64,000 nt of DNA from Pantoea sp. WMus005 (GTDB lineage Bacteria; Pseudomonadota; Gammaproteobacteria; Enterobacterales; Enterobacteriaceae). Under the pieces are notes generated by a model. The model had not been told where the DNA came from. It did not search any database and was given only the letters and a program-made list of their open reading frames with translations. This document shows, one piece after another, positions 25,337-33,618 of the stretch. Location of the stretch: NCBI RefSeq assembly GCF_013415305.1, contig NZ_JACBXU010000001.1, positions 620,001 to 684,000 of the forward strand, read 5' to 3'. A program made the position numbers and the translations under genes. Position 1 is the first letter of the stretch; each line of letters starts with the position of its first letter.

Positions 25337-25943
25337 GAGTGAACGGGTTCCACTAATCTCTGGCGACAGACTTTTGCGTGCGATGAGAGGTTGATCTGAA
25401 GAGGACGTGCTTAACCTCCGCACTGCATGAATGATCGGGCATACCCGCGTTGCGGTAGTGACAGACATTCAGATTTATTCCTGTGATCCTCAATCTCCCT
25501 GGCAACGTGGCGCGTTCAGACGAGCGCAGGGAAGGGGGGCTGCTAACCCGGCGGCTGAACGCATTACCCGCTGGACGCTGTATCAGTCCGGATAAGCAAA
25601 CCTGTGAAATCGCTGACAGATATCAGTAAGTATTCTGATGTATTCAGCAGGTCCGGGGCTGATGCATTCCGTTTTTTACAGTAATTTTATTAATTCAAAC
25701 AGCCGCTTAAGGAGCAGGTAATTGACCTGCAGGTGAATTTTAGCTTTTTCCGCTCTGGGGTGTCTGGCAGTGATTTGCCAGCGTTTCTCGCTTATTCCCT
25801 TCATGGTGCCGCGTTATGGACGGGCGTCGCCGGTCATGCCGCGTCACCTGTTTATTCGGAAAAGGTCACTTACCGTAATGAGTGTAAACTTTGATATCTC
25901 TCAAAAAACATAAAAATTACTGCTTAGTTTCACCGCCTGACCA
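25337..25943. other. Intergenic region before the second chemoreceptor
   Basis: About 600 bp with no convincing gene. A 40-codon frame beginning with GTG at about 25508 lacks a ribosome site. A small inverted repeat GCAGGT-AATTG-ACCTGC lies at 25714-25730. The last part is AT-rich and leads into the sigma-28 promoter. Confidence 0.5.
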
Positions 25944-25970
25944 TAAAGTGTGTTTTAGGATAGCCGATAA
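25944..25970 (+). promoter_or_regulatory. Sigma-28 (FliA) flagellar-class promoter
   Basis: TAAAGTGT-N11-GCCGATAA matches the FliA consensus TAAAGTTT-N11-GCCGATAA at 15 of 16 bases with the exact spacing, 38 bp before the chemoreceptor start codon at 26009. Confidence 0.9.
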
Positions 25971-26008
25971 ACGAAAGGTATCTTGACTTCTCCCTCGGGT
26001 AACCTTTC

Positions 26009-27547
26009 ATGACAATTTTAAAGAAACTTACGCTGGTCTTTACCTTTACACTTCTGGCGCTGCTGTTCCTGGGCATCATCAGCATCCGATCTCTGGGCGG
26101 CGCACAGGATCGGTTCGAGTATGTGGCGACCAACTCCCTGCCCAGCATCAACAAAATCAGTGAAATCTCTCAGCTTCGTGAAGAAGCAAGACGGCAGATT
26201 CTGATGGGTCTTCTGGTTACCGATAAAGCGATATTTGAAAAGCATATGGTCACCGCAAAGGAATATCTGACCAAAACGCGCGAGGCAATGGATTATTATA
26301 AATCCCACCTGATTACAGACGATAACGACGGCCAGATGATAAGCCAGACTATTCAGAATTTCGGGGTCTATCTTGAGAAAGTGAATAAGATGGTGGGCGT
26401 TTATCAGACCGGCGGCATTGATGCGGCCAGGGCTATGGTTTCCGATCAGGGAGAGACAGCGGCGGCTTCGGTTGTGGTGAGCCAGAATCTGAAGGACATC
26501 CTGGCTTATAACTATCAGGTTGCCAACAAATTTGCAGCGGAAAACCATGCCGAGTATCTGCATACGTTATGGCTTCTGAGCAGCATTATTGCAGCCGCGG
26601 TGTTACTGACAGCCCTTTCTTCGTACTCTGTCCTGAGCTATATCAGAAAAGGCCTGCAGAATTTACAGAGCACCATGAAAACCATCGAGGAAAACCTGGA
26701 TCTGACTCTTCGGGTAAATCTCAATAAAAAAGATGAACTGGGCGCAACGGCGGGCAGTTTTAATGCCCTTGTGTCTAAGTTCCGGGAGGTTCTGTCAGGC
26801 GTCCGGGATGCCAGCAAAGAGGTGGATACGGCGTCAGAGGAAATCGCTCACAGCAATGATGATCTGTCATCACGCTCAGAGTCTCAGGCTTCTTCACTTG
26901 AGCAAACCGCAGCCAGTATGAACGAGCTGTCGGCCACCGTGAAACACAATATGGATAACGCGACAGAGGCGAATAACTTCATCGGAAAAGTGCAATCCAT
27001 CGTCAATCACAGCAACCGTGAGCTTAATGATTTAACAAGTGCCATCAACGATATCTCTGTCTCTTCAAATAAGGTTTCAGAAATTATCTCCATTATTGAT
27101 GGCATTGCGTTTCAGACCAACATTCTGGCGCTTAACGCTGCAGTGGAAGCGGCCCGTGCCGGTGAGCAGGGCAAGGGGTTTGCCGTGGTCGCCGGCGAGG
27201 TCCGCTCTTTGTCACAGCGTTCTTCTGTTGCAGCCCAGGATATCCGGGGCCTGATTGAGGAAGCCATCCAGAATGTGGATAAAGGCGTGGTATACGCAGC
27301 GAATGTGTCGTCGCGAATGAATGAAGCGCTGAGTGTTGTTGATGAAACGACGCAATTGATTAATCAGGTCAATACATCATCTAAAGAGCAGAGTTATGGG
27401 ATCGACCAGGTGAACATTGCGGTCACACAGATGGAAAGCAATCTGCAGCAGAATGCCGCAATGGTAGAGCAGATGTCTGCCGCTGCCGGCTCACTGAGTC
27501 AGCAGGCGGGCAGACTGCTGACAGAGGTCAGCTCATTTAAGCTTTGA
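26009..27547 (+). CDS. Methyl-accepting chemotaxis protein with four-helix-bundle sensor
   Basis: A 512-residue chemoreceptor: first membrane helix near residues 8-28, a periplasmic domain of about 155 residues of the 4HB type ([18 protein letters not shown]), second helix near 184-207, a HAMP segment and the conserved tip [16 protein letters not shown]. It ends in LTEVSSFKL and lacks the NWETF pentapeptide, so methylation would rely on neighbouring receptors in the array, such as the NWETF-bearing one encoded upstream. Expression is expected with the flagellar regulon from the near-perfect FliA promoter. The ligand is unknown. Confidence 0.92.
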   Translation: MTILKKLTLVFTFTLLALLFLGIISIRSLGGAQDRFEYVATNSLPSINKISEISQLREEARRQILMGLLVTDKAIFEKHMVTAKEYLTKTREAMDYYKSHLITDDNDGQMISQTIQNFGVYLEKVNKMVGVYQTGGIDAARAMVSDQGETAAASVVVSQNLKDILAYNYQVANKFAAENHAEYLHTLWLLSSIIAAAVLLTALSSYSVLSYIRKGLQNLQSTMKTIEENLDLTLRVNLNKKDELGATAGSFNALVSKFREVLSGVRDASKEVDTASEEIAHSNDDLSSRSESQASSLEQTAASMNELSATVKHNMDNATEANNFIGKVQSIVNHSNRELNDLTSAINDISVSSNKVSEIISIIDGIAFQTNILALNAAVEAARAGEQGKGFAVVAGEVRSLSQRSSVAAQDIRGLIEEAIQNVDKGVVYAANVSSRMNEALSVVDETTQLINQVNTSSKEQSYGIDQVNIAVTQMESNLQQNAAMVEQMSAAAGSLSQQAGRLLTEVSSFKL

Positions 27548-27656
27548 TCCAGGCCGGATTCAGTCAACGTTTTTACCGCACAGGCTGAGAGCATCGCGTG
27601 GCTGGCCCTGTTTTACCGGTTCAATCCCGTGTAGGGCAGGGTGCAGCCTGAATGCC

Positions 27657-28160
27657 TCAGAACGGAAGGTTCGCTTTGAGAATGTTATCGACGCACGCAG
27701 CAGGCGATAATTTTGCGGTATCCAGCTGCAGATGATCCCTTCCCCAGGGTTCATAATCACGATCCATGACGGCCTGCCAGTCAGGCACGTTTAAGCCAGG
27801 AATTTCTGAGATTCTGTTCTCTACACGCGCCCGATGCTGTTCCGGATCCGAACAGAGGATTTCGATTTCCAGAAAGGGAACACCTGATGATAGTGCGATA
27901 TCACGAAAACTATCCCGCACCAGATTAAGATCATTCACCGAGTCAGTGACAACAGGTAGTCCCAGTCTGAGATTCTCCCGCGCAAGCGCATAGAGGATAA
28001 AATAGCCTTCAGGGCCAATCTCTGTGAATGCTGCTGATTCATTACGCAGTGCCTGTTCGATCGTATCGACGCGTAAATACACCGCTTTTAATTTTTCAGA
28101 TAACATTTTAGCGACCGTGCTTTTTCCACAACCGGGAAGGCCACTGAATATGTACAGCAT
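27657..28160 (-). CDS. P-loop AAA/kinase-type small nucleotide-binding protein
   Basis: A 167-residue P-loop protein. It starts with MLYIFSGLPGCGKSTVAK, a clear Walker A motif, followed by YLRVDTIEQAL (acceptor/aspartate region) and VVTDSVNDLNLVRDSF, then CSDPEQHRARVENR resembling the lid of shikimate or adenylylsulfate kinases. It probably phosphorylates a small molecule in the cytoplasm; the substrate is not clear. AGGAGT precedes the ATG. It is convergent with the second chemoreceptor and lies downstream of the acetyltransferase remnant on the same strand, both in AT-richer DNA. Confidence 0.8.
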   Translation of the reverse strand: MLYIFSGLPGCGKSTVAKMLSEKLKAVYLRVDTIEQALRNESAAFTEIGPEGYFILYALARENLRLGLPVVTDSVNDLNLVRDSFRDIALSSGVPFLEIEILCSDPEQHRARVENRISEIPGLNVPDWQAVMDRDYEPWGRDHLQLDTAKLSPAACVDNILKANLPF

Positions 28161-28295
28161 AACGACTCCTGTTTAACTCCGCGCGCCAGCGTTAAATTCT
28201 GACCTGTTTGCACAGCATGCTGCGCGCGATTATCCATACACATTACGGGTGCGCATCACCCTTTGCCCGCAGCGAACGTGGGTGATTCTGCACAG

Positions 28296-28572
28296 CTATT
28301 TATCTGGCAAGGCTTCAACATTAGCAGAGAGGATTGCCGGGAGGTTTTGAGTAATCTTCTCCACAGGCCAGTCCCACCAGGCCAGCTTCCCGAGTGTTGA
28401 TATGGCCTCATCGTTGAAACGCTGCCTGATAACCCTTCGCCAATACACGGGAAGTGATAAAGGACATTGCGCTCGACGTTTTCTGCGCCTTCAGGGTCAT
28501 CATAATACGTAAAATCACCGATGATGATGTTGGGTTTTTTCACCCTGTTTTTTGTAAAACAAACCTGTGAAA
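28296..28572 (-). pseudogene. Gutted Vat/CatB-type xenobiotic acetyltransferase
   Basis: On the minus strand the first part reads QVCFTKNRVKKPNIIIGDF, then TYYDDPEGAENVERNVLYHFP, the N-terminal block of streptogramin/chloramphenicol (hexapeptide-repeat) acetyltransferases. In another frame, immediately after, it reads VIRQRFNDEAISTLGKLAWW and then DWPVEKITQNLPAIL, the family's C-terminal block, ending at a stop at 28296-28298. The whole left-handed beta-helix with the active-site histidine, roughly 100-120 codons, is missing and the frame is shifted at the junction near 28430-28440. The start is also lost, because an in-frame stop precedes the first homologous codon. It is a dead resistance-type gene. 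Confidence 0.8.
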
Positions 28573-29135
28573 AACTTCAGTTTCCTGATTGGCTGCTTAT
28601 TAGATCCTGGGTAAATAATACGCAAAATTTTCATTCCCTGTTCATCCCTTAATTATCAATCATTGAGAATCAGAAACGATTTTATTAATGCCGTTTCGCC
28701 CGTGTGAAGCGCCACATGACGCCATTTTCATAGCGGCTGGTTTCAGATTTACCACTCAAAAATAAAAATATTGCACTTTTGTCAGTTTATGCAAAGGCAA
28801 AGGGTTCTGATTCTCAGAATTTATTTTGATTTTAAATCAATTATTTATATGAATAATGATTTTAGCTATAGGGAGGGCTTGGTAGGAAAGCGAAACGCTG
28901 AGAAACATAACTTTACATTGGTTTTTTTATATCACGCTCAGAAGGCCAGTAAAAGACGTTAATTTAATCAGATTGCTTAAAATTAACAGGGTAAATTTCG
29001 CTCGCCGGGCAAATTATCTATATCGCCATATACTGACAGCATATTCGTTGCATGAATATAACCGTCTTTTATTAACGCTAATTCATCGCGGTATGGCTGG
29101 CACGATACCGGCGTCTTAGCACAGGAGAGAGTAAA
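28573..29135. other. AT-rich upstream region of the rhodopsin gene
   Basis: About 560 bp, the most AT-rich stretch of the window. No convincing ORF is present; a 63-codon frame at 28771-28962 has no ribosome site and low-complexity content. It should contain the rhodopsin promoter, which I could not pin down. An inverted repeat near 29041-29059 is listed separately. Confidence 0.5.
29041..29059. promoter_or_regulatory. Inverted repeat upstream of the rhodopsin gene, possible operator
   Basis: ATATTC-GTTGCAT-GAATAT, two perfect 6-bp arms with a 7-bp spacer, lies 77 bp before the rhodopsin start codon. The size suits a dimeric repressor or activator; which one is unknown. Confidence 0.35.
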
Positions 29136-29849
29136 ATGGATCAAACCGCATTTATGATTGGGTTTTCGGTCATGGCCATTGCGTCACTGATTATTTACGC
29201 CACCGGTGACAAGAAATATCCCTTTGGTCACCATACACTCGTGCACGCGTCAGTGCCGTTTATTGCCGCCACGGCCTATCTGGCGATGGCGTTTGGGTTT
29301 GGCAATCTCACGCTGGACAGTGGCACGATAGTGTACCTGGCGCGTTATGCTGACTGGTCCATCACCACGCCTCTCTTACTGGCCGGTCTGGTCATGCTGG
29401 CTTTTCATGAACAGGGTAAACCCGGCGAAATGGGCGGCTTTCTAACGGCCATCATTGTGCTGGATGTGATGATGATTATTACCGGTCTGGTCTCTTCGCT
29501 GGCGGAAAATTCTGTCGCGAAATGGGTGTGGTATTCATGGTCGTGTGCGGCATTTCTGGGCGTTGTTTATCTGCTCTGGGGGCCACTGCGCGCACTGGCC
29601 GCGACGCGAGGCAACGCGCTGGCAGGTGCCTACAACAAGAATGTGGCCTTGCTGACCCTCGTGTGGTTTATCTATCCGATCGTTTTTCTGGTCGGTCCGG
29701 AAGGTCTCAGCATCATTACTGATGCGACATCTGTTCAGGCATTCCTGATTCTGGATATTATCGCTAAAGTTTTCTACGCCTTCTACGCTGCGGCTAACAT
29801 GAAAAAAGCGCTCTCTCATACCACGCCTGTTGGTGCTGTGAGGAGATGA
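29136..29849 (+). CDS. Bacteriorhodopsin-type light-driven proton pump
   Basis: A 237-residue seven-helix microbial rhodopsin in the inner membrane. Helix G carries the retinal lysine Lys211 in LDIIAKVFYAFY with counter-ion Asp207. Helix C reads RYADWSITTPLLLAGLVML: Arg70, proton acceptor Asp73 and Thr77 are in place, but the cytoplasmic donor position (Asp96 of bacteriorhodopsin) is Gly84, giving a DTG motif. Asp110, Tyr48, Pro41 and Trp177 match the retinal pocket. Glu189 matches Glu194 of the release group while the Glu204 position is Ser199. Leu81 at the colour-tuning site suggests green absorption by analogy. An AGGAGAG ribosome site precedes the ATG. The stop overlaps the blh start by ATGA, so pump and retinal synthesis are coupled. 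Confidence 0.95.
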   Translation: MDQTAFMIGFSVMAIASLIIYATGDKKYPFGHHTLVHASVPFIAATAYLAMAFGFGNLTLDSGTIVYLARYADWSITTPLLLAGLVMLAFHEQGKPGEMGGFLTAIIVLDVMMIITGLVSSLAENSVAKWVWYSWSCAAFLGVVYLLWGPLRALAATRGNALAGAYNKNVALLTLVWFIYPIVFLVGPEGLSIITDATSVQAFLILDIIAKVFYAFYAAANMKKALSHTTPVGAVRR

Positions 29850-30655
29850 CAGGCCCGGTGCGGTTCGGCTGGGCAGGACTCTGGGGGGCAGCGCTGGCTG
29901 CCTCTTTCAGCCCCCCTGCGGGGCAAGTGCTTTTTGCGACTCTGGCCATTGGCGTTATCGGCATGGCACACGGTGCCAGCGATCTTGACGTCGTTAAACG
30001 CGAGCGTCAGTTCCCGTTTCTTGCCGCCTATGGACTGGTCATCCTGATCTGTCTGTTCTGGTGGCACGGTGCTCCGGCACTGGCATTGCCCGTTTTTCTT
30101 CTGGCATCTGCCCTGCATTTTGCGCTTGAAGACGCTCCAGATGGACGCAGCCCCGAACGTCTGGCGCGGGGGATAAGTATGATAGCGGCCCCAGCGACAC
30201 TGCACCTGCAGGCATTTAGCGCGATTCTGCATGAGGCGGCACCAGGATTTTCAATGCCGGACGCTCTTGCTGTGGGCATTGCCATTATGGGCGGGGCCTG
30301 TGCTTCAGGGCTGATTGCCGTGGGTTTAATCCGCCAGGACAGGCGTCTTGTTACGGGTACACTGGCGTTGTTGCTGCTTCCACCTTTCGTCGGTTTTTCA
30401 ATGGGATTCTTAATTTTGCATGCGCTGCCGCAAACCCGACAGCGGCGCGATCAGCTGAACTGCACCAGCTACCTCCGCTACCTTCAGGCCACCTGGCCGG
30501 TACTGACGGCGGCCCTTTTGCTGGCTGCAGGAACCATTGTGGTGATGCATCCTGTGGGCAACGCGGGCATTCAGCCATTGTTTGCTGTACTGGCCGCACT
30601 GGCAATCCCGCATATGCTCATTACGCCCCTGTTTGAATCACGGCATCAGGCGTGA
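29846..30655 (+). CDS. blh: Brp/Blh-type beta-carotene 15,15'-dioxygenase
   Basis: A 269-residue polytopic membrane protein of the Brp/Blh family, which cleaves beta-carotene to two molecules of retinal. The four histidines expected to bind iron are visible in MAHGASDLD, ALHFALED, LHALPQ and IPHMLITP. It overlaps the rhodopsin stop codon by ATGA, so both are made from one message. No carotenoid (crt) genes are in the window; beta-carotene must come from elsewhere in the genome or a plasmid, as in yellow Pantoea. The 5' end is short of hydrophobic length compared with some relatives but the core is complete. Confidence 0.9.
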   Translation: MTGPVRFGWAGLWGAALAASFSPPAGQVLFATLAIGVIGMAHGASDLDVVKRERQFPFLAAYGLVILICLFWWHGAPALALPVFLLASALHFALEDAPDGRSPERLARGISMIAAPATLHLQAFSAILHEAAPGFSMPDALAVGIAIMGGACASGLIAVGLIRQDRRLVTGTLALLLLPPFVGFSMGFLILHALPQTRQRRDQLNCTSYLRYLQATWPVLTAALLLAAGTIVVMHPVGNAGIQPLFAVLAALAIPHMLITPLFESRHQA

Positions 30656-30687
30656 ATCTGTCCCGCTAACAGGGTAAATGCCCCCCA

Positions 30688-30727
30688 CATTCACCGCTCT
30701 TTCACCCGCGCGTCACGGTTCTGTCAT
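30688..30727 (+). promoter_or_regulatory. Tandem Pho box (four 11-bp-spaced PhoB half-sites) upstream of phnF
   Basis: CATTCAC (30688), CTTTCAC (30699), GCGTCAC (30710) and CTGTCAT (30721) are four direct 7-bp repeats at an exact 11-bp period, the layout bound by PhoB dimers (consensus CTGTCAT). They lie 80-120 bp before phnF, as expected for activation under phosphate starvation. Confidence 0.8.
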
Positions 30728-30807
30728 CTGATCCCTTCAGGCTAACACCATCCCGCAGCGTCTTATCACTGCGTTCCCACTCTGTAACCCGTGAGGATTT
30801 CATCGTG

Positions 30808-31521
30808 ATGGAGTTATCCAGACATCCGACCACTGTCTATCAGGCTGTTGCCGCACAACTGGAGCAGGCGCTGAAAGAGCGCTACCGCTGCGGCGACTAT
30901 CTTCCTTCTGAGCAACAGCTGGCCGATCACTATGAGGTGAATCGCCACACGCTGCGCCGGGCTGTAGACGAACTGGTGCACAAAGGGCTGCTGCAGCGCC
31001 GTCACGGCGTCGGCATCCTGGTGCTGATGCGTCCTTATGACTATCCGCTGCATGCGCAGGCGCGCTTCAGTCAGAACCTGATGGAACAGGGCAGTCACCC
31101 GACCAGCGAACGGCTGCTGGCGGTATTACGTCCGGCCAGCAATGACGTCGCCAGTGCGCTGGGCGTCAAAGAGGGCGACAGCGTCATTCATCTGCGCACC
31201 CTGCGCCGCGCCAACGGCGTGCCGCTCTGCCTGATCAACCATTTTCTCGCCGACCTCAGCTGGTGGCCCCAGCTTCAGCAATTTAACAGCGGATCGCTGC
31301 ACGACTTCTTAGTGGAGCACACCGGCAAACAGCTGGTGCGCACCCAGACGCGTATCAGCACCCGCCGGGCGCAGGCCAAAGAGTGCCGACAGCTCGACAT
31401 CGCCCTGCACGCGCCGCTGCTCTGCGTGCGGACGCTCAACAAAACCCGTGATGGCGCGGTGGCGGAATATTCCGTCAGCCTGACGCGCGGCGACATGATC
31501 GAACTGACTCTGGAGCACTAA
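30808..31521 (+). CDS. phnF: GntR/HutC-family regulator PhnF
   Basis: A 237-residue GntR-family protein with an N-terminal winged helix (YRCGDYLPSEQQLADHYEVNRHTLRRAVDEL) and a C-terminal UTRA effector domain (LRTLRRANGVPLCLINHF, AEYSVSLTRGDMIEL). It closely follows E. coli PhnF, the regulator at the head of the C-P lyase genes. GAGGA precedes the start; the GTG three bases earlier is the alternative. The stop codon TAATG is shared with phnG, so the regulator is the first gene of the operon and probably sets its own level. Confidence 0.93.
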   Translation: MELSRHPTTVYQAVAAQLEQALKERYRCGDYLPSEQQLADHYEVNRHTLRRAVDELVHKGLLQRRHGVGILVLMRPYDYPLHAQARFSQNLMEQGSHPTSERLLAVLRPASNDVASALGVKEGDSVIHLRTLRRANGVPLCLINHFLADLSWWPQLQQFNSGSLHDFLVEHTGKQLVRTQTRISTRRAQAKECRQLDIALHAPLLCVRTLNKTRDGAVAEYSVSLTRGDMIELTLEH

Positions 31522-31967
31522 TGGAACAGCAAACGGATCGCCAGCGCTGGCTGTCGGTGCTGGCACACAGCAGCGCCGCGTTACTTGAAGCGCACTGGCA
31601 GGCGCTTAACCTCCAGCCAGCATTCACGCTGGTCCGTCCGGCAGAGATCGGGCTGACGCGGTTACAGGCGCGGATGGGGGCCACGGGCAAACGCTTTGTG
31701 ATGGGCGACGCCACGGTAACACGTGCGGTGGTGCAGCTGGGCGACGGCACGCTGGGTTACAGCTATCTGCTGGGGCGCGACAAAGCCCACGCTGAACGCT
31801 GCGCCCTGCTGGACGCGCTGTTACAGCAGCCGGAAACCCGGCAGTTGCTGGAAGAGAAGATTATTACCCCGCTGGCGGCGTGGCGCGATGAGCAGCGACA
31901 GCTGCGCGCCCGCGAAATCGCCAGTAGCAAAGTGGATTTCTTTACGCTGGTTCGCGGAGATAACTGA
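31521..31967 (+). CDS. phnG: C-P lyase subunit PhnG
   Basis: A 148-residue PhnG. In the C-P lyase core complex (PhnGHIJ) it is needed with PhnH, PhnI and PhnL to put the triphosphate-ribose on the phosphonate. Recognisable blocks are RPAEIGLTRLQARMGATGKRF and LGDGTLGYSYLLGRDKAHAE. The length matches the E. coli protein of about 150 residues. Its start and stop codons both overlap neighbouring genes by one base. Confidence 0.93.
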   Translation: MEQQTDRQRWLSVLAHSSAALLEAHWQALNLQPAFTLVRPAEIGLTRLQARMGATGKRFVMGDATVTRAVVQLGDGTLGYSYLLGRDKAHAERCALLDALLQQPETRQLLEEKIITPLAAWRDEQRQLRAREIASSKVDFFTLVRGDN

Positions 31968-32542
31968 TGACTTTACTGGCAAGTTTTAACCATCCGGTCG
32001 CGGATGCACAGCGCGCGTTTCGCCGCATTCTGAAAGCGATGAGTGAGCCGGGCGTGATGGTCTCGCTGCCGCTGCAGCAGGGCTGGGGCGCACTGTCACC
32101 GGCGGCCACAGCGTTGCTGCTGACGCTGGTCGATCAGGAAAGCCCGGTCTGGCTGGATGCGCAAATCGACAATGAACAGCTGCGTAATAATCTGCGCTTT
32201 CATACCGGCGCGCCCATCACCACGCAGCAGGACGCACCATTTGCCCTGAGCCATGCGGCGGCGCAGCCCGATCCGACGCAGTTCGCGGCGGGTGACAATA
32301 TGTCGCCGGAAAAAAGCACCACGCTGATCATCGAAGTGCCGTCACTGAATGGCGGCCTGACTCTGCGCCTCTCCGGCCCTGGCCTGCGTGAGACACGCGC
32401 CATTGCGCCACAGCTGCCGGAGAGCGTACTGGAATATCTGCGTACCCGTCCGCATCCCTTCCCGCAGGGCGTGGATCTGATCTTCACCTGTGGCGAAGCG
32501 ATCATGGCCGTGCCGCGCACCACCGTTGTGGAGGTGTGCTGA
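31967..32542 (+). CDS. phnH: C-P lyase subunit PhnH
   Basis: A 191-residue PhnH, a non-enzymatic PLP-transferase-fold subunit that dimerises in the C-P lyase core. The N-terminal segment FNHPVADAQRAFRRILKAMSEPGVM and the C-terminal RPHPFPQGVDLIFTCGEAIMAVPRTT are typical. It starts on the last base of the phnG stop and ends on the first base of phnI. Confidence 0.93.
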   Translation: MTLLASFNHPVADAQRAFRRILKAMSEPGVMVSLPLQQGWGALSPAATALLLTLVDQESPVWLDAQIDNEQLRNNLRFHTGAPITTQQDAPFALSHAAAQPDPTQFAAGDNMSPEKSTTLIIEVPSLNGGLTLRLSGPGLRETRAIAPQLPESVLEYLRTRPHPFPQGVDLIFTCGEAIMAVPRTTVVEVC

Positions 32543-33618
32543 TGTATGTCGCGGTGAAAGGGGGCGAAAAGGCCATCTTTAATGCCCACCAGTTGCAGGC
32601 CGATCTGCGACGCGGCGATCGGGCGATAGCCGAACTCGGCTGCGATCAGGTGGCGCAACAGCTGGGGCTGGCGGTGGATCGGGTGATGACCGAAGGCGGG
32701 ATATACGATCCGGAACTGGCGGCGCTGGCGATTAAGCAGGCCAGTGGCGATCTGGTCGAGGCGATCTTTCTGCTGCGTGCCTATCGCACCACGCTGCCAC
32801 GCCTGGCGGAGAGCACACCGCTGGCGACCGGTTCGATGCGCATCGAACGCCGTATCTCGGCGGTCTATAAAGATCTGCCGGGCGGCCAGGTGCTGGGGCC
32901 AACCTATGACTACAGCCACCGTCTTCTCGACTTCACCCTGCTGGCCAATGGCGAAACACCTGCCGCGCCGCGTGACGATCGCTCGGTGCCTGACCAGTGC
33001 CCGCACATGTTCAGCATGATGAGTGAGGAAGGTCTGGCTACCGCCGAGAGGGATGACGGCAGCGAGCCGGTTGACATCACCCGCGAGCCAATGAGCTTTC
33101 CCGCTTCGCGCGCTGCACGGCTGCAACAGCTGGTGCGTGGCGACGAAGGTTTTCTGCTGGCGCTGGGCTATTCGACTCAGCGCGGCTATGGCCGTACCCA
33201 TCCGTTTGCTGGCGAGATCCGCACCGGCTATCTCAGCGTCAGCATCTGTCCCGAAGAGCTGGGTTTTGAGCTGGAGATCGGGGAACTGCTTGCCACTGAA
33301 TGCGAAATGGTCAACGGCGTCGCCCACAGTGATGACGCCGCGCCGCAGTTTACCCGTGGCTACGGGCTGGTGTTTGGCCGTGCCGAACGCAAGGCGATGG
33401 CGATGGCGCTGGTGGATCGGGCGCTGCAAAGCCGCGAGCAGAATGAGCGCGTGACCAGCCCGGCACAGGATGAAGAGTTTGTGCTGTCGCACGCCGACAA
33501 TGTCGAAGCGGCGGGCTTTGTCTCGCATCTCAAGCTGCCGCATTACGTCGATTTCCAGGCGGAGCTGGAACTGCTGAAACAGTTGCAGCACGATTATCAG
33601 GAGCGCAACCATGGCTGA
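32542..33618 (+). CDS. phnI: C-P lyase subunit PhnI (nucleosidase component)
   Basis: A 358-residue PhnI; the start was placed at the TGATG junction (MYVAVKGGEKAI), not at the upstream in-frame start. In E. coli PhnI with PhnG, PhnH and PhnL transfers a methylphosphonate-type substrate onto ATP by displacing adenine. Family blocks GGIYDPELAALAIKQASGDLVEAIFLLRAYRTT and PDQCPHMFSMM are present. It overlaps phnJ by 8 bp. Confidence 0.93.
   Translation: MYVAVKGGEKAIFNAHQLQADLRRGDRAIAELGCDQVAQQLGLAVDRVMTEGGIYDPELAALAIKQASGDLVEAIFLLRAYRTTLPRLAESTPLATGSMRIERRISAVYKDLPGGQVLGPTYDYSHRLLDFTLLANGETPAAPRDDRSVPDQCPHMFSMMSEEGLATAERDDGSEPVDITREPMSFPASRAARLQQLVRGDEGFLLALGYSTQRGYGRTHPFAGEIRTGYLSVSICPEELGFELEIGELLATECEMVNGVAHSDDAAPQFTRGYGLVFGRAERKAMAMALVDRALQSREQNERVTSPAQDEEFVLSHADNVEAAGFVSHLKLPHYVDFQAELELLKQLQHDYQERNHG

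Noticed and set aside
28771..28962. 63-codon ORF in the AT-rich region before the rhodopsin gene
   Set aside because: No ribosome site, low-complexity aromatic content, no family resemblance.
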